From Trema orientale (Eukaryota; Streptophyta; Magnoliopsida; Rosales; Cannabaceae), in NCBI GenBank assembly GCA_002914845.1, contig JXTC01000243.1:335467-399466 (forward strand): a stretch of DNA of 64,000 bases, given 5' to 3'. The stretch's first letter is position 1, and every line of letters begins with the position of its first letter. The notes under the pieces are model-generated. The model saw only the letters and a program-made list of their open reading frames with translations, made no database searches and had not been told where the DNA came from. Shown here piece by piece: positions 22,948 to 34,947 of this stretch. Both the position numbers and the translations under genes were made by a program.

Positions 22948-25900
22948 AATGTATAAGGAACAGAATATTTTCATGAATTATATTTATTTTAAAGACAAGT
23001 TCTGGTTTTATTAATGTATAATATAAACCACCTTACACCACTTTCTTTTACAATGTTAATTCAATCCAACGGCCTTGTTTAATTTTCTATTTTGTTCCCT
23101 AATATTAGGGAAGAATTTTGTTTCCCTGTTGTAGAATTCCCTTAAATATTATATAAGAACAAAATTTTAAAAAATAAATGACAATTTTTTTTCCAAAAAA
23201 GGTAAGAATCGGCTTTAAGAAAAAAATAAATTAGTATTTTAAAATTAAACAAAATGTAAGAAAAATAATGATTTAATGTTGAAAAAGTAGATAATATATT
23301 TGTTAGTAAAATAAAAAAAAAAAGTACTGCCTACTCCTTTTTCGAAAATGTTTTGGATGTTAATCATTTCATTTGCAGTTAATTTTAATAATTATGGAAC
23401 CATATTTCGATAGCGCAAGAAGCTGGGTTCGCCCACCGGTGATAGTATCTGATGCCTTGAATGTGGTTCATCATCTAGTTAATAATGTGTCTAACAGTGT
23501 GTTTAGTTGGGTGGATTTTTGGAGGTATGAAGCGGGAGAAGAAGAAGAAGAGCTCCAATTATTTGTTTTGTAGAAGAGAAAGTGGGAGAGGAAAAACAGA
23601 GGTGGAGGGATGAGTTCACCTTCTTGGCGCACCAAATGCCATTCTCCTATTTTGTAGGAAGTCGTGAGGAAAAACGAAAAGAAGGGTGAGAATTGATGTA
23701 TTTACCCTCCAAAAATATTTTATAAAATATCAAAATAGATAAAATAGTAATTTTAGAAATAAACGCTTTTTTTTTTCCTTTTTCTATACGAAATTTAGGA
23801 ACGTTTGATAGTATATACATGTGGTGAATCGATCGTCGCTAATAAAATAGGGGTCATTTTTGGTAATCAATGCTTTTAGTAATTTATTTCTTAAAACTCT
23901 CCACTAAATTTCTCCATTATTTTAGCATATGATAATACCACGTTACTCAACTAGTAGACACGATACTGTATATAAAGTTGGGAAAAGAATGGTAAATATT
24001 GCGTATCTCACAAATGATTAATTAACAAAGTACCTGAGGAGACAGATTTGAAAATCTGACCGAAAATTTTTGAATAGTAAAAACATTCATTTATTATTAT
24101 TTTTTTTTAAGAAAGGAAATTCCTTATTATAACAATTATTGTTTGCCACAATAAGAGTAATATAATTAGGAAAGTTCCTATTACAAAATAAAGATAAAAA
24201 TATAGAATAAACTATTCATAACATGCACATATATGTACTAGTCGATGGCAAAACAACCAAGTGAAAAAAGTCACGATCGAAAAAAGTCACGATCACTATC
24301 TCTCAACTGAAAATTTGCATCACTAGTATTAACCTTATTGCTAAACAAAATTAGGTTCACTATATAATAAATGTACAATCACTTACTATTAAAGGGCAAG
24401 TGATCAAGCCCAAAGACATCATAAGCGGAGCAATAAAGATTCTTTTTTCATTATATCGAAGTATACCAATTCCAATAGCGTCTATCTTCATGAATAAATA
24501 TACAACATTTATAATGAAAATCTTCCAAATCCGAATTGCAGAAGATTAGATCTATAAGAAAAATAACAAAAATGAAATAAAACGTACACAGATCTAAAAT
24601 TTGATAAGCCTAATATTCGAAAACAATAAGTTTATGGAGAAAACAATCTTCACACAAATAGAAAGATTATTGATTAAAAATTAGAATATAAAAAAAACTA
24701 AGAAATCCGTGGGAGAAAGATCAACAAATGATCTTCCTCTCCGGTAGGATAGAAATCACAAAAAACAAGAAAGTGTAGAAGAAGATAATGTTTTTGGTGA
24801 AAGAATGCAGGGCTATATTTTAGTGATTTTTTGAAATTATGGTATGTTTCTTCTTTTAAAAACTTAATCATTTTGTACTGGAGTCCTAATAACTCATTCA
24901 TTATGTTCGAGAGTTTAATTTGGACGTGGTACACGTTTATTGTGTGTAAAAATATCTTGTATTAATTTAGCAGAGATATATGTTGTATATAGATGAACAC
25001 CGACGAAAATGTGAACTCAAAGACTTATACTCACTCGTATTGACACTTAATTAGATTCCGGTAACGAAAGTTCAAACCCTTCAATAGAAACAAGAGGTTA
25101 TATTTTCTCCAAAAAAAAAAAACAAGAGTATTTATAAGAAGTGGCCCTTTTTTTCATATCAATATTAAGTAATGGTCATTTTCACACCTATTTAGTGAAT
25201 GACTATTTTATAATTTTATTTTGATACGTGGCAGTTTCCTATTTGATCTATTTTTAAAAAATAAATCAAATTTTTTTAAAAAAATATATCAATTTTATCA
25301 AAATAAATATCAATTTTATCAAAATAAATAAAGTTTTTAAAACTAGATCAATTTTATATAAAATAAATCAATATATTTGATATATTGGTATGAAATAGGG
25401 TCAATTTTCAAATAAATTTTAAAATTCAGCCGTTTTTAATAGTGTTTGAAAAATGACCATTATTCATATAGTATTCTAAAACTTGGCCATTTGGCTAAAA
25501 AGCCCAAGAAACAAAATTTTTGTTTTCCTTTAGCTTTAGCTTTTTTTTTTTTTGTTAATCTTTTGCGAAGACTATCGGTGTTCGGTTTCTTTATCAAAAT
25601 ATATATATTTGTTTTCTCTTTGGATAATGCTAGCAAGTACGATGGATCGAGTCCATCATGTGACATGTGTTTCCTGCTTCTAAAAAGTTGGTAATTGGTT
25701 TGGATATGATTCGACTTTATCTTTCCAGAGTAGTACTATCCAGTCCATGTGTATTCAGACTCTGAAAAGTTAAATTGGATTCCTGTTTTAATTCTTTCAG
25801 TGCTACTATAGTACTACCTAGTCCACATGCGTTTCTCTAACTAGAATGTAAGCCAATATGTCAAAAAGGTTACTCTTTTTCATCTAGGGATGCAAAACGT

Positions 25901-26443
25901 ACATATGAAGTGATCATACTAGCTTGAATTGAAAAAGTTAAAGTTCAAAGTTTCGTTTTACTTTACTTCTTTTTTTTTTTTTAATCGTGTAAGTTTTGTG
26001 TTTCACTTTATATAATGGATCATTTGTAAATGGTTTTAGCTCAAATAAATACGTGCACTACCATTAAATGTATATATTTTGTAAAAAGAATTATCTAATG
26101 AAGACATGTACTATACTTCGATAACGATTTTTCAGTGATTGGAGAAAAAGCAATACTCGGTCATATCATGTGGTCTTCCACTACATACGAAAAACGAGAA
26201 TCTACTCCTAATAGGGTGGTTAGCTCGACGTTAAGGCATTCTCTCACTTAGGAAGGGTGAGGTCTTGAGTTCGAACCCCCACGTCGTTTTTGGGAGCCCA
26301 ACCGAATGGAGGTGGCTCTGGAAAGTGACCTGCTATCGGGATCCCATCCGCCTTTTTTATTATCAAAAAAAAAAAAAAAAGAATCTAGCAAGGATAGTGA
26401 TATACACGAAAGTTAAAAGTAAAGGCAAAAGCGAAAGCAATTT
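22948..26443. repeat. Duplicated 3.5-kb flank, copy 2
   Basis: Collinear with 4032-7575 at high identity. It begins AATGT plus the right half of the MITE (to 23142), then non-coding AT-rich DNA, the 66-codon ORF (23373-23573) and the SINE. It ends at GCGAAAGCAATTT, after which this copy continues into flank that copy 1 lacks. A small extra repeat (AAAAAAGTCACGATCG) occurs near 24265-24295 only here. Confidence 0.92.
26205..26380 (+). mobile_element. tRNA-derived SINE, copy 2
   Basis: Same insertion as 7327-7506, with GAATCTA on both sides. The 5' part of the A-box region has a deletion of about 12 bp. The B-box-like GAGTTCGAACC and poly(A) tract remain. Its body differs from copy 1 far more than the surrounding duplicated DNA does. 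Confidence 0.85.
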
Positions 26444-26672
26444 AGTATTATAGGAGACAAAGAAATCAAAATAGCTAGGGTCTTTTGCAGTACTGGCATT
26501 TATAACCTTTTGTTTTGACAAAGGTTAATCGCACAAATAGTCCATGAACTATCTAATCTTTGGCAATTTGGTCCTCAAAATTTTAATTATAGCAATTAAG
26601 TCCCTAAATTTTTCAGTTTATAGTAATATGGTCCATAAATTGTCTAAATTACAACCTACTGTGAAATTTTTG

Positions 26673-27459
26673 GGGTTTATATCACTTGTGGTCCCCAATC
26701 TTTTCCCTGAGTATTAATTAGGTCCACAAATTTATTTATTTTTTTAATTTTTAGATCATCAACCTAACATATTAGTATCACTTTAGTCCATTTTTAACTT
26801 TTTTTTTCTAATTTAGCTGTTATTTAATATTTTAATATTATTTGGGTCCTCAACCTTTGCACAATGTATTATCACTTAGGTCCTTATCGAGTACATACAT
26901 GGATATAATAAGATAAAAATATACTATTTAATGATGATTTATTGTTAATGGTCGTGAAATTTATTTTCAGCAATTTTATGAACTCATACTTATTTGAAAA
27001 TAGTCTAAAAGCCTTTCAATTGACAAATGGGCATTAAGTTGTATAAAAAACCTGGGTTTTGATATGCATAATATTAGTATGTATTTCAATGGGTATCTAA
27101 CTGAGTCATTTTCGTGCTACTGTTAAATTTGGTAATTTTTATTAATTTATTTAATGCAATTTGATTTGAGTTGGATTTTAACTCAAAAGGACCTAAGTGT
27201 TACAAAAATAAAAGTTTGAGGAGTCAAAACTACAAAAATAAAAAATAGGGACCTGAATGATACATTGTGTAAAAATTGAGAACTCAAGTGATATTAAAAC
27301 TATTAAATTGTGGTTGAACTTAATGGAAAAGTTAAAAAATGACTACAGTGATATGATTGTATAAAGTTGGAGATCTAAAAACTACAAAAAAAAAAAAAAA
27401 AGTTGGAGACCTGATTAATAATCGGAGGAAAAGTTGGGGACCGTAGATCATATAAACCT
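26673..27459. mobile_element. Second Mutator-like TIR element, nested
   Basis: The left end GGGTTTATATCACTTGTGG is matched in inverted orientation by the right end near 27441-27459. The arms extend about 150 bp and share CGGTCCCCAACTTTTCC-like text. Flanked by a perfect 9-bp duplication AAATTTTTG (26664-26672 and 27460-27468). Non-coding. Confidence 0.85.
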
Positions 27460-27725
27460 AAATTTTTGACAAAAACTATATTTGAGGTACATATGGTGAC
27501 ATTTGAAATTGTATTTGAAAGATAAATTGGGAATTTCAAGAATGAAAACAAACAATTACAAAAGAATTTTCTTTAAATTTTTAACTTAAAAAACCCTACA
27601 AATGTAAATAATACATCTTTTTTTTCTTTCTAAGTCATTTTGTTCAGTTTTAAATACTTTTAGGTGCTATAACGTGCTCGTTACATGTATTTTTAGTCAG
27701 AAATTCAACAACAGGTTTTATAATT

Positions 27726-27909
27726 GAATAATGCTATGGGGCATCATTAGTACCCAACACCACAATAATGTGTCAGTCTGTCACTGGCTAATCATAATTA
27801 TAATTTAAGTGGGACCCATGTGGGATCCAGTTCATTAATTAAATCATCCAGTGACAAACAGATATATTATTGTGGTGCTGGGCGCCACTGGTACCTAATA
27901 GCATTACTC
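27726..27909. mobile_element. 184-bp MITE nested in the outer MULE
   Basis: Inverted repeats of about 60 bp cover most of the element (GAATAATGCTAT at the left, ATAGCATTACTC at the right; CAACACCACAATAAT and its complement inside). The direct repeat TTTATAATT flanks it (27717-27725 and 27910-27918). Length and TSD fit a hAT or Mutator MITE. Confidence 0.85.
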
Positions 27910-28064
27910 TTTATAATTTAGACGGTTCAACAATTAAATTACTTCAAATTACAAAGTTTAGGAACTTAATTGTAGCAATTGAAACTTTGAGGACCAAATT
28001 ACCATAAATCGGATAATTCAGACACATTTATGCCGTAAACCCTTTTGATAATGAAGCATTTATA

Positions 28065-28899
28065 GTCCTTATAATTTATTTCGCTGATAGATCGTAGAAT
28101 TCTTTTTATTTTTTTGGTAGTAGGTAGGCTAATTAATTGCATTTATAGCACCAGCATTGATTCGGAGTATATATGTTGCACAAAAATGTATCCCTTATAC
28201 ATGGTGAACACGAACTAATTAAACCCTGCGCAACCCTCTTTACCACCTTTAGTTGTAGCCAAAAAATGAAAAAAAAAAAAAAAGGAAAGAAAAGAAAGAA
28301 AAATCATTATCCAAATTTTAACGAAACTTTAACCCAAAAAACACAAAGGAAGCATAAGCCGCGCATTGATTTCTTTCTCCTCCTTTTTTTCAAAAGAAAA
28401 AAAAAAAAAAACCCTTTTATTCCGCGGTTCAAAATAGATTGATCACTTGTATACGTACTATGTTATCTTTTTGGATTTTTAGGCATGCGGTCATCTGCAC
28501 CAACGACAGATACCGAGAAATTATTCTTAAAAAAAAGACGAAATTTGATATTTTTTTTAGTGATTTTTCAAAAAAATTAAAAAAATCCTAGAATTTAAAA
28601 TTATTTTGAAAAATCTCGGATTTAATTATAAAAATACTATTTTTAAAATTATTTAGAAAAATACTAATTCTGATGAAAAATAGTATTTTTCTAAATATTT
28701 TTTAAAAATTTTATTTTTCTAATAAAACTTTTAAAAAGTGATTTTTTTAAATTAATTTGGGATTTTTCAAAAAATCAACCCATCTGGGAGTTTTCAATTT
28801 TTTGTACTTTTGGCCTGTTGGTAAGAAGCCAAAGAAGAAAAGGGTTAAATATACTTATTATATTATTTTGGGAAAATTAGACAATGTACGGTATTTCAG
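28065..28899. other. Low-complexity AT-rich stretch
   Basis: A and T runs, local inverted repeats of the form AAAATACTATTTTT / AAAAATAGTATTTTT near 28625-28700, and a poly(A/G) tract near 28266-28400. The frames at 28173 and 28757 are low-complexity Lys/Phe translations with no similarity. No gene seen. Confidence 0.6.
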
Positions 28900-29245
28900 A
28901 AAAAAATTTGAAAAATACGGTGATATGTATTTTTTAAGGTATGGTACAGTTTTTATTAGAAAAATACCATTTTTTAAAAAATATTTAAAAAATATTATTT
29001 TTAAAATATTGACTAGTTTATAGTAATCAATTTCCAGAATTTGGTAACTAGTAACCAAAGATATTTATAACTGGTATGTAGCTGGTAACCAGTAACTAGT
29101 AACCAGTTTCTAGAAATCGATAACCAGTAATTATTTTAAAAATAGTACTTTCTAAATATTTTTTAAAAAGTGATATTTTCCTAATAAAAACCGTACAAAA
29201 ATTGGAAAAAAGCCTTACTTTCGCATTTTTATAATTTTTTTCGGT
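28900..29245. mobile_element. Foldback (hairpin) MITE-like repeat
   Basis: Arms at about 28900-29057 and 29090-29245 are imperfect inverted copies. Shared text includes GTACAGTTTTTATTAG / CCTAATAAAAACCGTAC and TTTTTTAAAAAATATTT. The loop side is rich in the motif GGTAACTAGTAACCAGT. I could not fix a target duplication. Confidence 0.6.
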
Positions 29246-29264
29246 TTTTGTAGGTATAAGTGTT

Positions 29265-29750
29265 AGAAATCCTATCATTTTGCCCCTGAATTTTCAACTT
29301 ACATAGTAATAGCTCCTGAATTATGTAATTGTTATGATAATAACATCTTTGTCACAAACGGTTTGGTTTTTAACAGAAAATAGTAAATAATAAAATGTAT
29401 AATTGGGTATTATTTACTTTTAAGAATCAGAATCTCGTTTTTAACCATAATTACTAAATTGTATGTGCTTTGCACAAAACTCACTTATGTTAGAAATTTA
29501 ATAGTTTATAAAAAAAAATGGTCATCGCTATCATAATTGCATAAGTCTTGGTAGTCTACTGTATAACTTAAAAGCTTAGAATCTCATTTTTTGTGAGAGC
29601 TATTAAATCATGTGCTCTATAATGACTTATTTCTGTTAAATATTTAGCAGTTTACGATAAAAGGATCATTGTTGCAACAATTACATAATTAAGGAACCAT
29701 TATTATGTAAATAAAAAATTGCGGGGATAAAGTAGTATTACAGGTTAATT
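29265..29750. mobile_element. Probable TIR element with diverged arms
   Basis: The left arm (CCCTGAATTTTCAACTTACATAGTAATAGCTCC, in part) and the reverse complement of the right arm (29660-29745) align over about 75 bp and share TTAATTATGTAATTGTT-like text. No target duplication found. Non-coding. Confidence 0.5.
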
Positions 29751-30638
29751 TAGAGATTATTAATATCATTAACCCAATATAAAAAGAAGGTTGATCCGTT
29801 TTTTAACTTCAGAAGTATTATTAAATCCTACTTTGTTCTTTGCTTCAAAATGTCCTAATTTTGACACCTGAATTTTTCATTTATCTCACTTAACCCATTT
29901 CATTACTCTTTCGTTATAAATGGACAAAAATTCCTATTTTAGCCCCAAATTTATTACAACATCTCATTTTTGTTTTAAAATATCGTTATATGAGCACCTA
30001 ATCTATTATAATCTCCCATTTTCATCCTCACCATCACTTTATTGTTAAAAATAAACAAAATAACATATTTTAATCATATTAGGATTCTAATAAAAACATT
30101 TTTAAGCAATTTGAAAGACAAAAATAAGGTAGTATAAAAATTTTATTTTATTTTAAATATAAATGAAAAACTAAATTTTATTTTCACACAAAATTCAGAA
30201 ATTTTATAGTCAGGATTTAGTTTTGAATAATTGTTGGATCTTTTTTGGACTCATTATATAAGGTGAATATTACAATAAGTTCAAATATACGTAGGAAATA
30301 TTACTTTCTTAATATTTAAACTAATTGTTAAGTATGTATATGCTCTTCAAGGGAGCATCTTTCAGGGGGCATATGTTGGAAATTAAAACAAAAAAGAAAG
30401 CCCTCTTTCTTCTATCATTTTTTTTCATTGTTTTCTTTCCCACCAACCACCTCATTTTCTTTTCAACCAAACAAACAAATAAAAATAGGTATTAATCAAT
30501 TCAAAACCAATAATTTACATAATTTTAAAAATCTCATGTAAATTTGTTAAGAAAATTATTGATGGAAATAGAATACAATTAATGGGTACCTTAAATATTC
30601 GTGTAAAACTCAAATTTTAGAAAAATCTCTCACAATTT
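29751..30638. other. AT-rich intergenic stretch
   Basis: Text such as CCTAATTTTGACACCTGAA (near 29850) resembles worn TIR arms, but I cannot delimit an element. Nothing else seen. Confidence 0.5.
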
Positions 30639-33060
30639 TACTATTTTTTTTGTTTTGAAACAAAACCTCATTTATTAATAAATTTCCATCGACCCAGATT
30701 ATAGAACAACACTGATTAATAGCCCAGTTCGCTATACAATAGGTGGCTCTGTTACAGACTCTTATAACAAAATAGAAAATTTCGTCAATTTCAGGGTATA
30801 AGAACCTAATATCTATTTATCTATGTATCAGTACAAAACTTAGAATTCAAGAAGTTCTCAACAATCACAGGCCAAACCCTGCCTGTATAGCAATAGATAT
30901 CCCAATCCTAATTGTCATAGCCTTAGTTAAGTCAAATTGTTCCATACCCAAGCCTCCAATCACCACATCAATCAAAGTATCTCCTTCATCGTTTCTAACA
31001 ATAGAGTCTAACCCACACTACAAGAAAAAGGTTCCGTCGTCGCTATAGATCTGATTGTCGCTGCTATAGACCTATGGCGGCGATAAAGTTGTCGTAATAT
31101 AGTCGTCGCCATAGGTCGGTCGGTATAGACCCCCTATAGCGACGACATATTTTGTCGCCACTATAGATGACCTATAGCGACGATAAAATGTCGTCGCTAT
31201 AGCCACGACAAATGTCGTCGCTATAGATGTAACAGATTTAAAAAAAAATTATAACTAGTTTAATTAATCTAAATTAATTCTTAAATCATTATTTTTAAAA
31301 GATACATAATAAATTTATACACACAAGAATTAAAATCAATCCCGAAAAAAACTACAAAAAAAAAACCTCAAAATCAAAGTCAAAAATTAAAACTAGCACC
31401 CTTAAACAAACATATTCTATACTCTAAAATCAAACTATTAATAAATTTCATAAACTAAAATATATATTTCACAAAAAGTATATTACATCAAATCAATAAA
31501 TGCTCCACAAAATTATAACACAAAATCCATATATTCATATAAATATCTAAAATATTAAGTAATTCACGTATATAAAAAATCAATTAAACTACATTAGAAT
31601 TTAGGGAAACTTATCTCTCTAATGAAAAAAAAGCTTGAAATCTAACACAACATAAACCTGAGTAATAATTAATCAAAGAAATAAAAAACTAGTATTTATA
31701 ACAAAATACTAACATAAATACATAAAAGAAAAAAAAAAAGATATGCATATATATATATATGAATATATATTACTCAGAAATGAGAGGGAGAGAGAAAGAG
31801 TGAAAATCGGAGAGAAAAGATGAGAGAAAGTGGGGTTTGGAGAGAGTGAGTGAATGAATAAGAGGATAGAAGAAGAAGAAAAATATTTGAGTTTTTATTA
31901 TACAGTATCTATAGCGACGACATTTGTCGTCGCTATAGATAGTGAAATCGCCGCTATAGCCCGAATGACATCGTTTTATTCAAATTTAGAAATTGAGCAT
32001 GGTAAACGTTACCGCTCAAAATTTCATTTAAAACCTATTTGTCGTCGCTATAGGTAAAATAAAATAATTTATTATTTTTTTAAATTTAGAACGGTAAATG
32101 TTACCGCTTAAAATTTTATTCAAAACCTATAGTGGCGACAAGTGTCGTCGCTATAGGTTAAATATATTAAATTAATTATTATTTTTTTACATTTAAAAAA
32201 AATTAAAATTTAGTAAATAAAATTTATAGCGACGATATAGGTTAAATATATTAATTTTTTAAGTTTTTACTCTTTTTACCTTTCAAAAAAATTAAAATTT
32301 ATTATGTAAACCCTATAACAACGACATTTGTCGTCGTTATAGAGTGTACAATATAATTTTTAGCGTGAGATATGGCGCTAATTTTGCCCGTCAAAACTAT
32401 AGCGACGACATAGTAAGAGTCTAATCATAATACTTATCCAGCGACTCTATTCTAGGCTTGCACTCCCTCTTATAGGTTTACTTTGGTTGAAAAAAGGAGA
32501 ACAGAAAAAAACTCTTTCAATTGAGCAACATACTAATTAAAATCTCATCAAAAAACGAAAATAGTATTTATTTATTATTATTTTTTTTTGAGATAAACGA
32601 GTGAAAATTACATTTAAAAACTAATTAAAAAATGCCAAATAGAAAGAAATAATGATAATTGCTGTACATACAGCCAAATGCACAAAATAGACCATATTTG
32701 AACATTAGAAAAGAAAGGGCACCTAGAATTCTTATAGCAAAAATGGCTACGCAAGACCAAAACAGAAATAAAAACATCACGGACATATTGATTTCACACC
32801 TCCAAGATTAAGACTTTTTCAACAACCCTATAATAATGCAAGGTTATTTACTGTCCAGAAACCAAAACTCTAAATCTACTCACCAAATTTACACCATCCT
32901 CGCTAAGGAACGATGCTGAGGCATCACTGTCACAGACATCACTTTCGGTTGACTCCGAACCGTAGACCCGCTCTGACACTAACGGTTACAACTGGGGTGT
33001 TGTGGCAAAATCACTACCAAGTGCTTCACCAAAACCTTTGAAATCGAGCTGCCCCACCAG
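30639..33060 (-). pseudogene. LINE-type RNase H-like remnant, split by a CACTA-like element
   Basis: On the minus strand the part at 31011-30660 translates in one broken frame to RNDEGDTL, AMTIRIGISIAIQAGF, then RVCNRATYCIANWAI. That is the pattern of the plant RNase H-like (RVT_3) domain found at the end of LINE reverse transcriptases. An A-rich stretch follows on the minus strand (30639-30660 is T-rich on plus), fitting a LINE 3' end. The upstream part resumes beyond 32425 with diverged sequence, including a readable VSERVYGSESTESD near 32940. Multiple stops. A host RVT_3-type gene is an alternative. Confidence 0.5.
31012..32415. mobile_element. CACTA-like non-autonomous element with GCGACGAC repeats
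   Basis: CACTACAAGAAAAAGG at 31016 is the CACTA (En/Spm) terminus. Subterminal copies of CTATAGCGACGACA and its complement TGTCGTCGCTATAG occur in both halves, as in CACTA elements. The right side ends ATAGCGACGACATAGTA with no matching TTCTTGTAGTG terminus. A perfect 9-bp direct repeat AGAGTCTAA bounds it (31003-31011, 32416-32424), whereas CACTA elements make 3-bp duplications. No transposase. The reading frame at 31854-32057 is repeat translation. Confidence 0.7.
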
Positions 33061-33062
33061 AA

Positions 33063-33084
33063 ATAATAATAATAATAATAATAA
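33063..33084. repeat. (AAT)n microsatellite
   Basis: About seven uninterrupted AAT units. Confidence 0.9.
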
Positions 33085-33541
33085 TCTCGTTTGTCCGGAA
33101 TCAATTTTAGATCAATATTCCTTTTTATTTGAATCAACATGAAAAAGACTATGTGATATCCTGAATTCTAAAACGACGCTCAATTCCTCACATAATTAAA
33201 ATAGCTAATAATAATATGATCACAAATAATTTTATTTATTTTAGTATCATACGTGCATATAATTTTGAAAACTTGCTCCCGGTTATTGATTAATTTTACT
33301 AACAATTATTACTAAGTAATTTTGCAGTGAAATGCTCGCGATATGCTCTTTGGTACAAGTATGACGTATTTATTTTTTAAGTGGATTAGTCATATTTTAC
33401 ACAGAATTTTAGTTGTAAAACATATTTGTCATTTTTAATTGGTAGAGTTAGTCATCATTAATTATATTTGTTTTAAGTTATAAATCCTAGAGTAATTTAC
33501 TATAGTATTCTCTTATTTGTCCTATTCCAAGTTTAAATTAT

Positions 33542-34282
33542 NNNNNNNNNNNNNNNNNNNNNNNNNNNNNNNNNNNNNNNNNNNNNNNNNNNNNNNNNNN
33601 NNNNNNNNNNNNNNNNNNNNNNNNNNNNNNNNNNNNNNNNNNNNNNNNNNNNNNNNNNNNNNNNNNNNNNNNNNNNNNNNNNNNNNNNNNNNNNNNNNNN
33701 NNNNNNNNNNNNNNNNNNNNNNNNNNNNNNNNNNNNNNNNNNNNNNNNNNNNNNNNNNNNNNNNNNNNNNNNNNNNNNNNNNNNNNNNNNNNNNNNNNNN
33801 NNNNNNNNNNNNNNNNNNNNNNNNNNNNNNNNNNNNNNNNNNNNNNNNNNNNNNNNNNNNNNNNNNNNNNNNNNNNNNNNNNNNNNNNNNNNNNNNNNNN
33901 NNNNNNNNNNNNNNNNNNNNNNNNNNNNNNNNNNNNNNNNNNNNNNNNNNNNNNNNNNNNNNNNNNNNNNNNNNNNNNNNNNNNNNNNNNNNNNNNNNNN
34001 NNNNNNNNNNNNNNNNNNNNNNNNNNNNNNNNNNNNNNNNNNNNNNNNNNNNNNNNNNNNNNNNNNNNNNNNNNNNNNNNNNNNNNNNNNNNNNNNNNNN
34101 NNNNNNNNNNNNNNNNNNNNNNNNNNNNNNNNNNNNNNNNNNNNNNNNNNNNNNNNNNNNNNNNNNNNNNNNNNNNNNNNNNNNNNNNNNNNNNNNNNNN
34201 NNNNNNNNNNNNNNNNNNNNNNNNNNNNNNNNNNNNNNNNNNNNNNNNNNNNNNNNNNNNNNNNNNNNNNNNNNNNNNNNNN
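33542..34282. other. Assembly gap
   Basis: 741 N bases. It probably hides the 5' part of the gypsy LTR whose 3' end follows. Any frame spanning it is an artefact. Confidence 0.98.
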
Positions 34283-34947
34283 TGGGGCTCAAGACCTCCA
34301 TACTCTGGTTCCTTCGGGGACAATATGGTTCCTTCGGGAGCACTCTGACGGCGGTATGGGGTGGACCTCTGCTGTACACAGAGGGGATTCTTTGGGGCTC
34401 AAGACCTCCATACAGCTCATGATATGTTATATGTTCTCTGAGTGGCTCAGTATGTGATTCACGGTCTTGTCAGGCAATACAATATACACAGGGATCCCAA
34501 TCATATGATTATCTGTTCTCTGTCATGTGCACTCTGCATTTGCATACGTTACTTACTGAGTTTTATACTTACGAATATTCTTACATTGCAGATGATACTG
34601 CTCATATGTGAGTTTGGAGGAGGAGCGCTGACTTTCTGACCGCGGCCTGTGTATATGAGTATTTTGATGCTGTGGTTTTCTGACTGAGAATTTTATATCT
34701 GTTTGAGTGTGTGTACAATATGTACTATGTATATTTTATGAGAGGCTCACTTTTCCACGGTGTATATTTATGTATGTATTGGAGTATGTATAATTATGAG
34801 TGGAATTTTTCTTTTTCTTCAAGAAAGTTTTAAAAGTTTTAATTTTTTTCCGATTTTACCAGTCCTAAGTCGAGTGGCGTCTCTCGATCTCACTAAATAA
34901 TTTTACGAATATCCTTACGTGCGTGTGTGGGATCGGGGGATGTCACA
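34283..34947 (+). mobile_element. 3' part of a gypsy-type LTR
   Basis: Ends GATCGGGGGATGTCACA and matches, as reverse complement, the LTR that starts at 62495 (TGTAACATCCCCTGATTTTA). Shared internal text includes GGTTCCTTCGGGAGCACTCTGACGG (in part), CTCATGATATGTTATATG and GATTCACGGTCTTGTCAGG. GAGGGGATTCT is followed by a second copy of TGGGGCTCAAGACCTCC. The 5' part is in the gap. No coding remains adjoin it, so a solo LTR is likely. Confidence 0.8.

Larger units (their letters stand above)
26505..28055. mobile_element. Non-autonomous Mutator-like TIR element (outer)
   Basis: Terminal inverted repeats of about 160 bp: the left arm contains AATTTGGTCCTCAAA near 26560 and the right arm its complement near 27990. 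A perfect 9-bp target duplication GCATTTATA lies at 26496-26504 and 28056-28064. Long TIRs with a 9-bp duplication are the Mutator (MULE) pattern. No transposase ORF is present. Two smaller TIR elements are inserted in it. Confidence 0.85.

Noticed and set aside
28173..28442. 89-codon Lys-rich frame
   Set aside because: Product of poly(A/G) runs; no domain.
31854..32057. 67-codon frame
   Set aside because: Translation of the GCGACGAC subterminal repeats of the CACTA-like element.
33517..34422. Long open frames across the N run, both strands
   Set aside because: They are open only because N codons are not stops. The sequence on the right is LTR.
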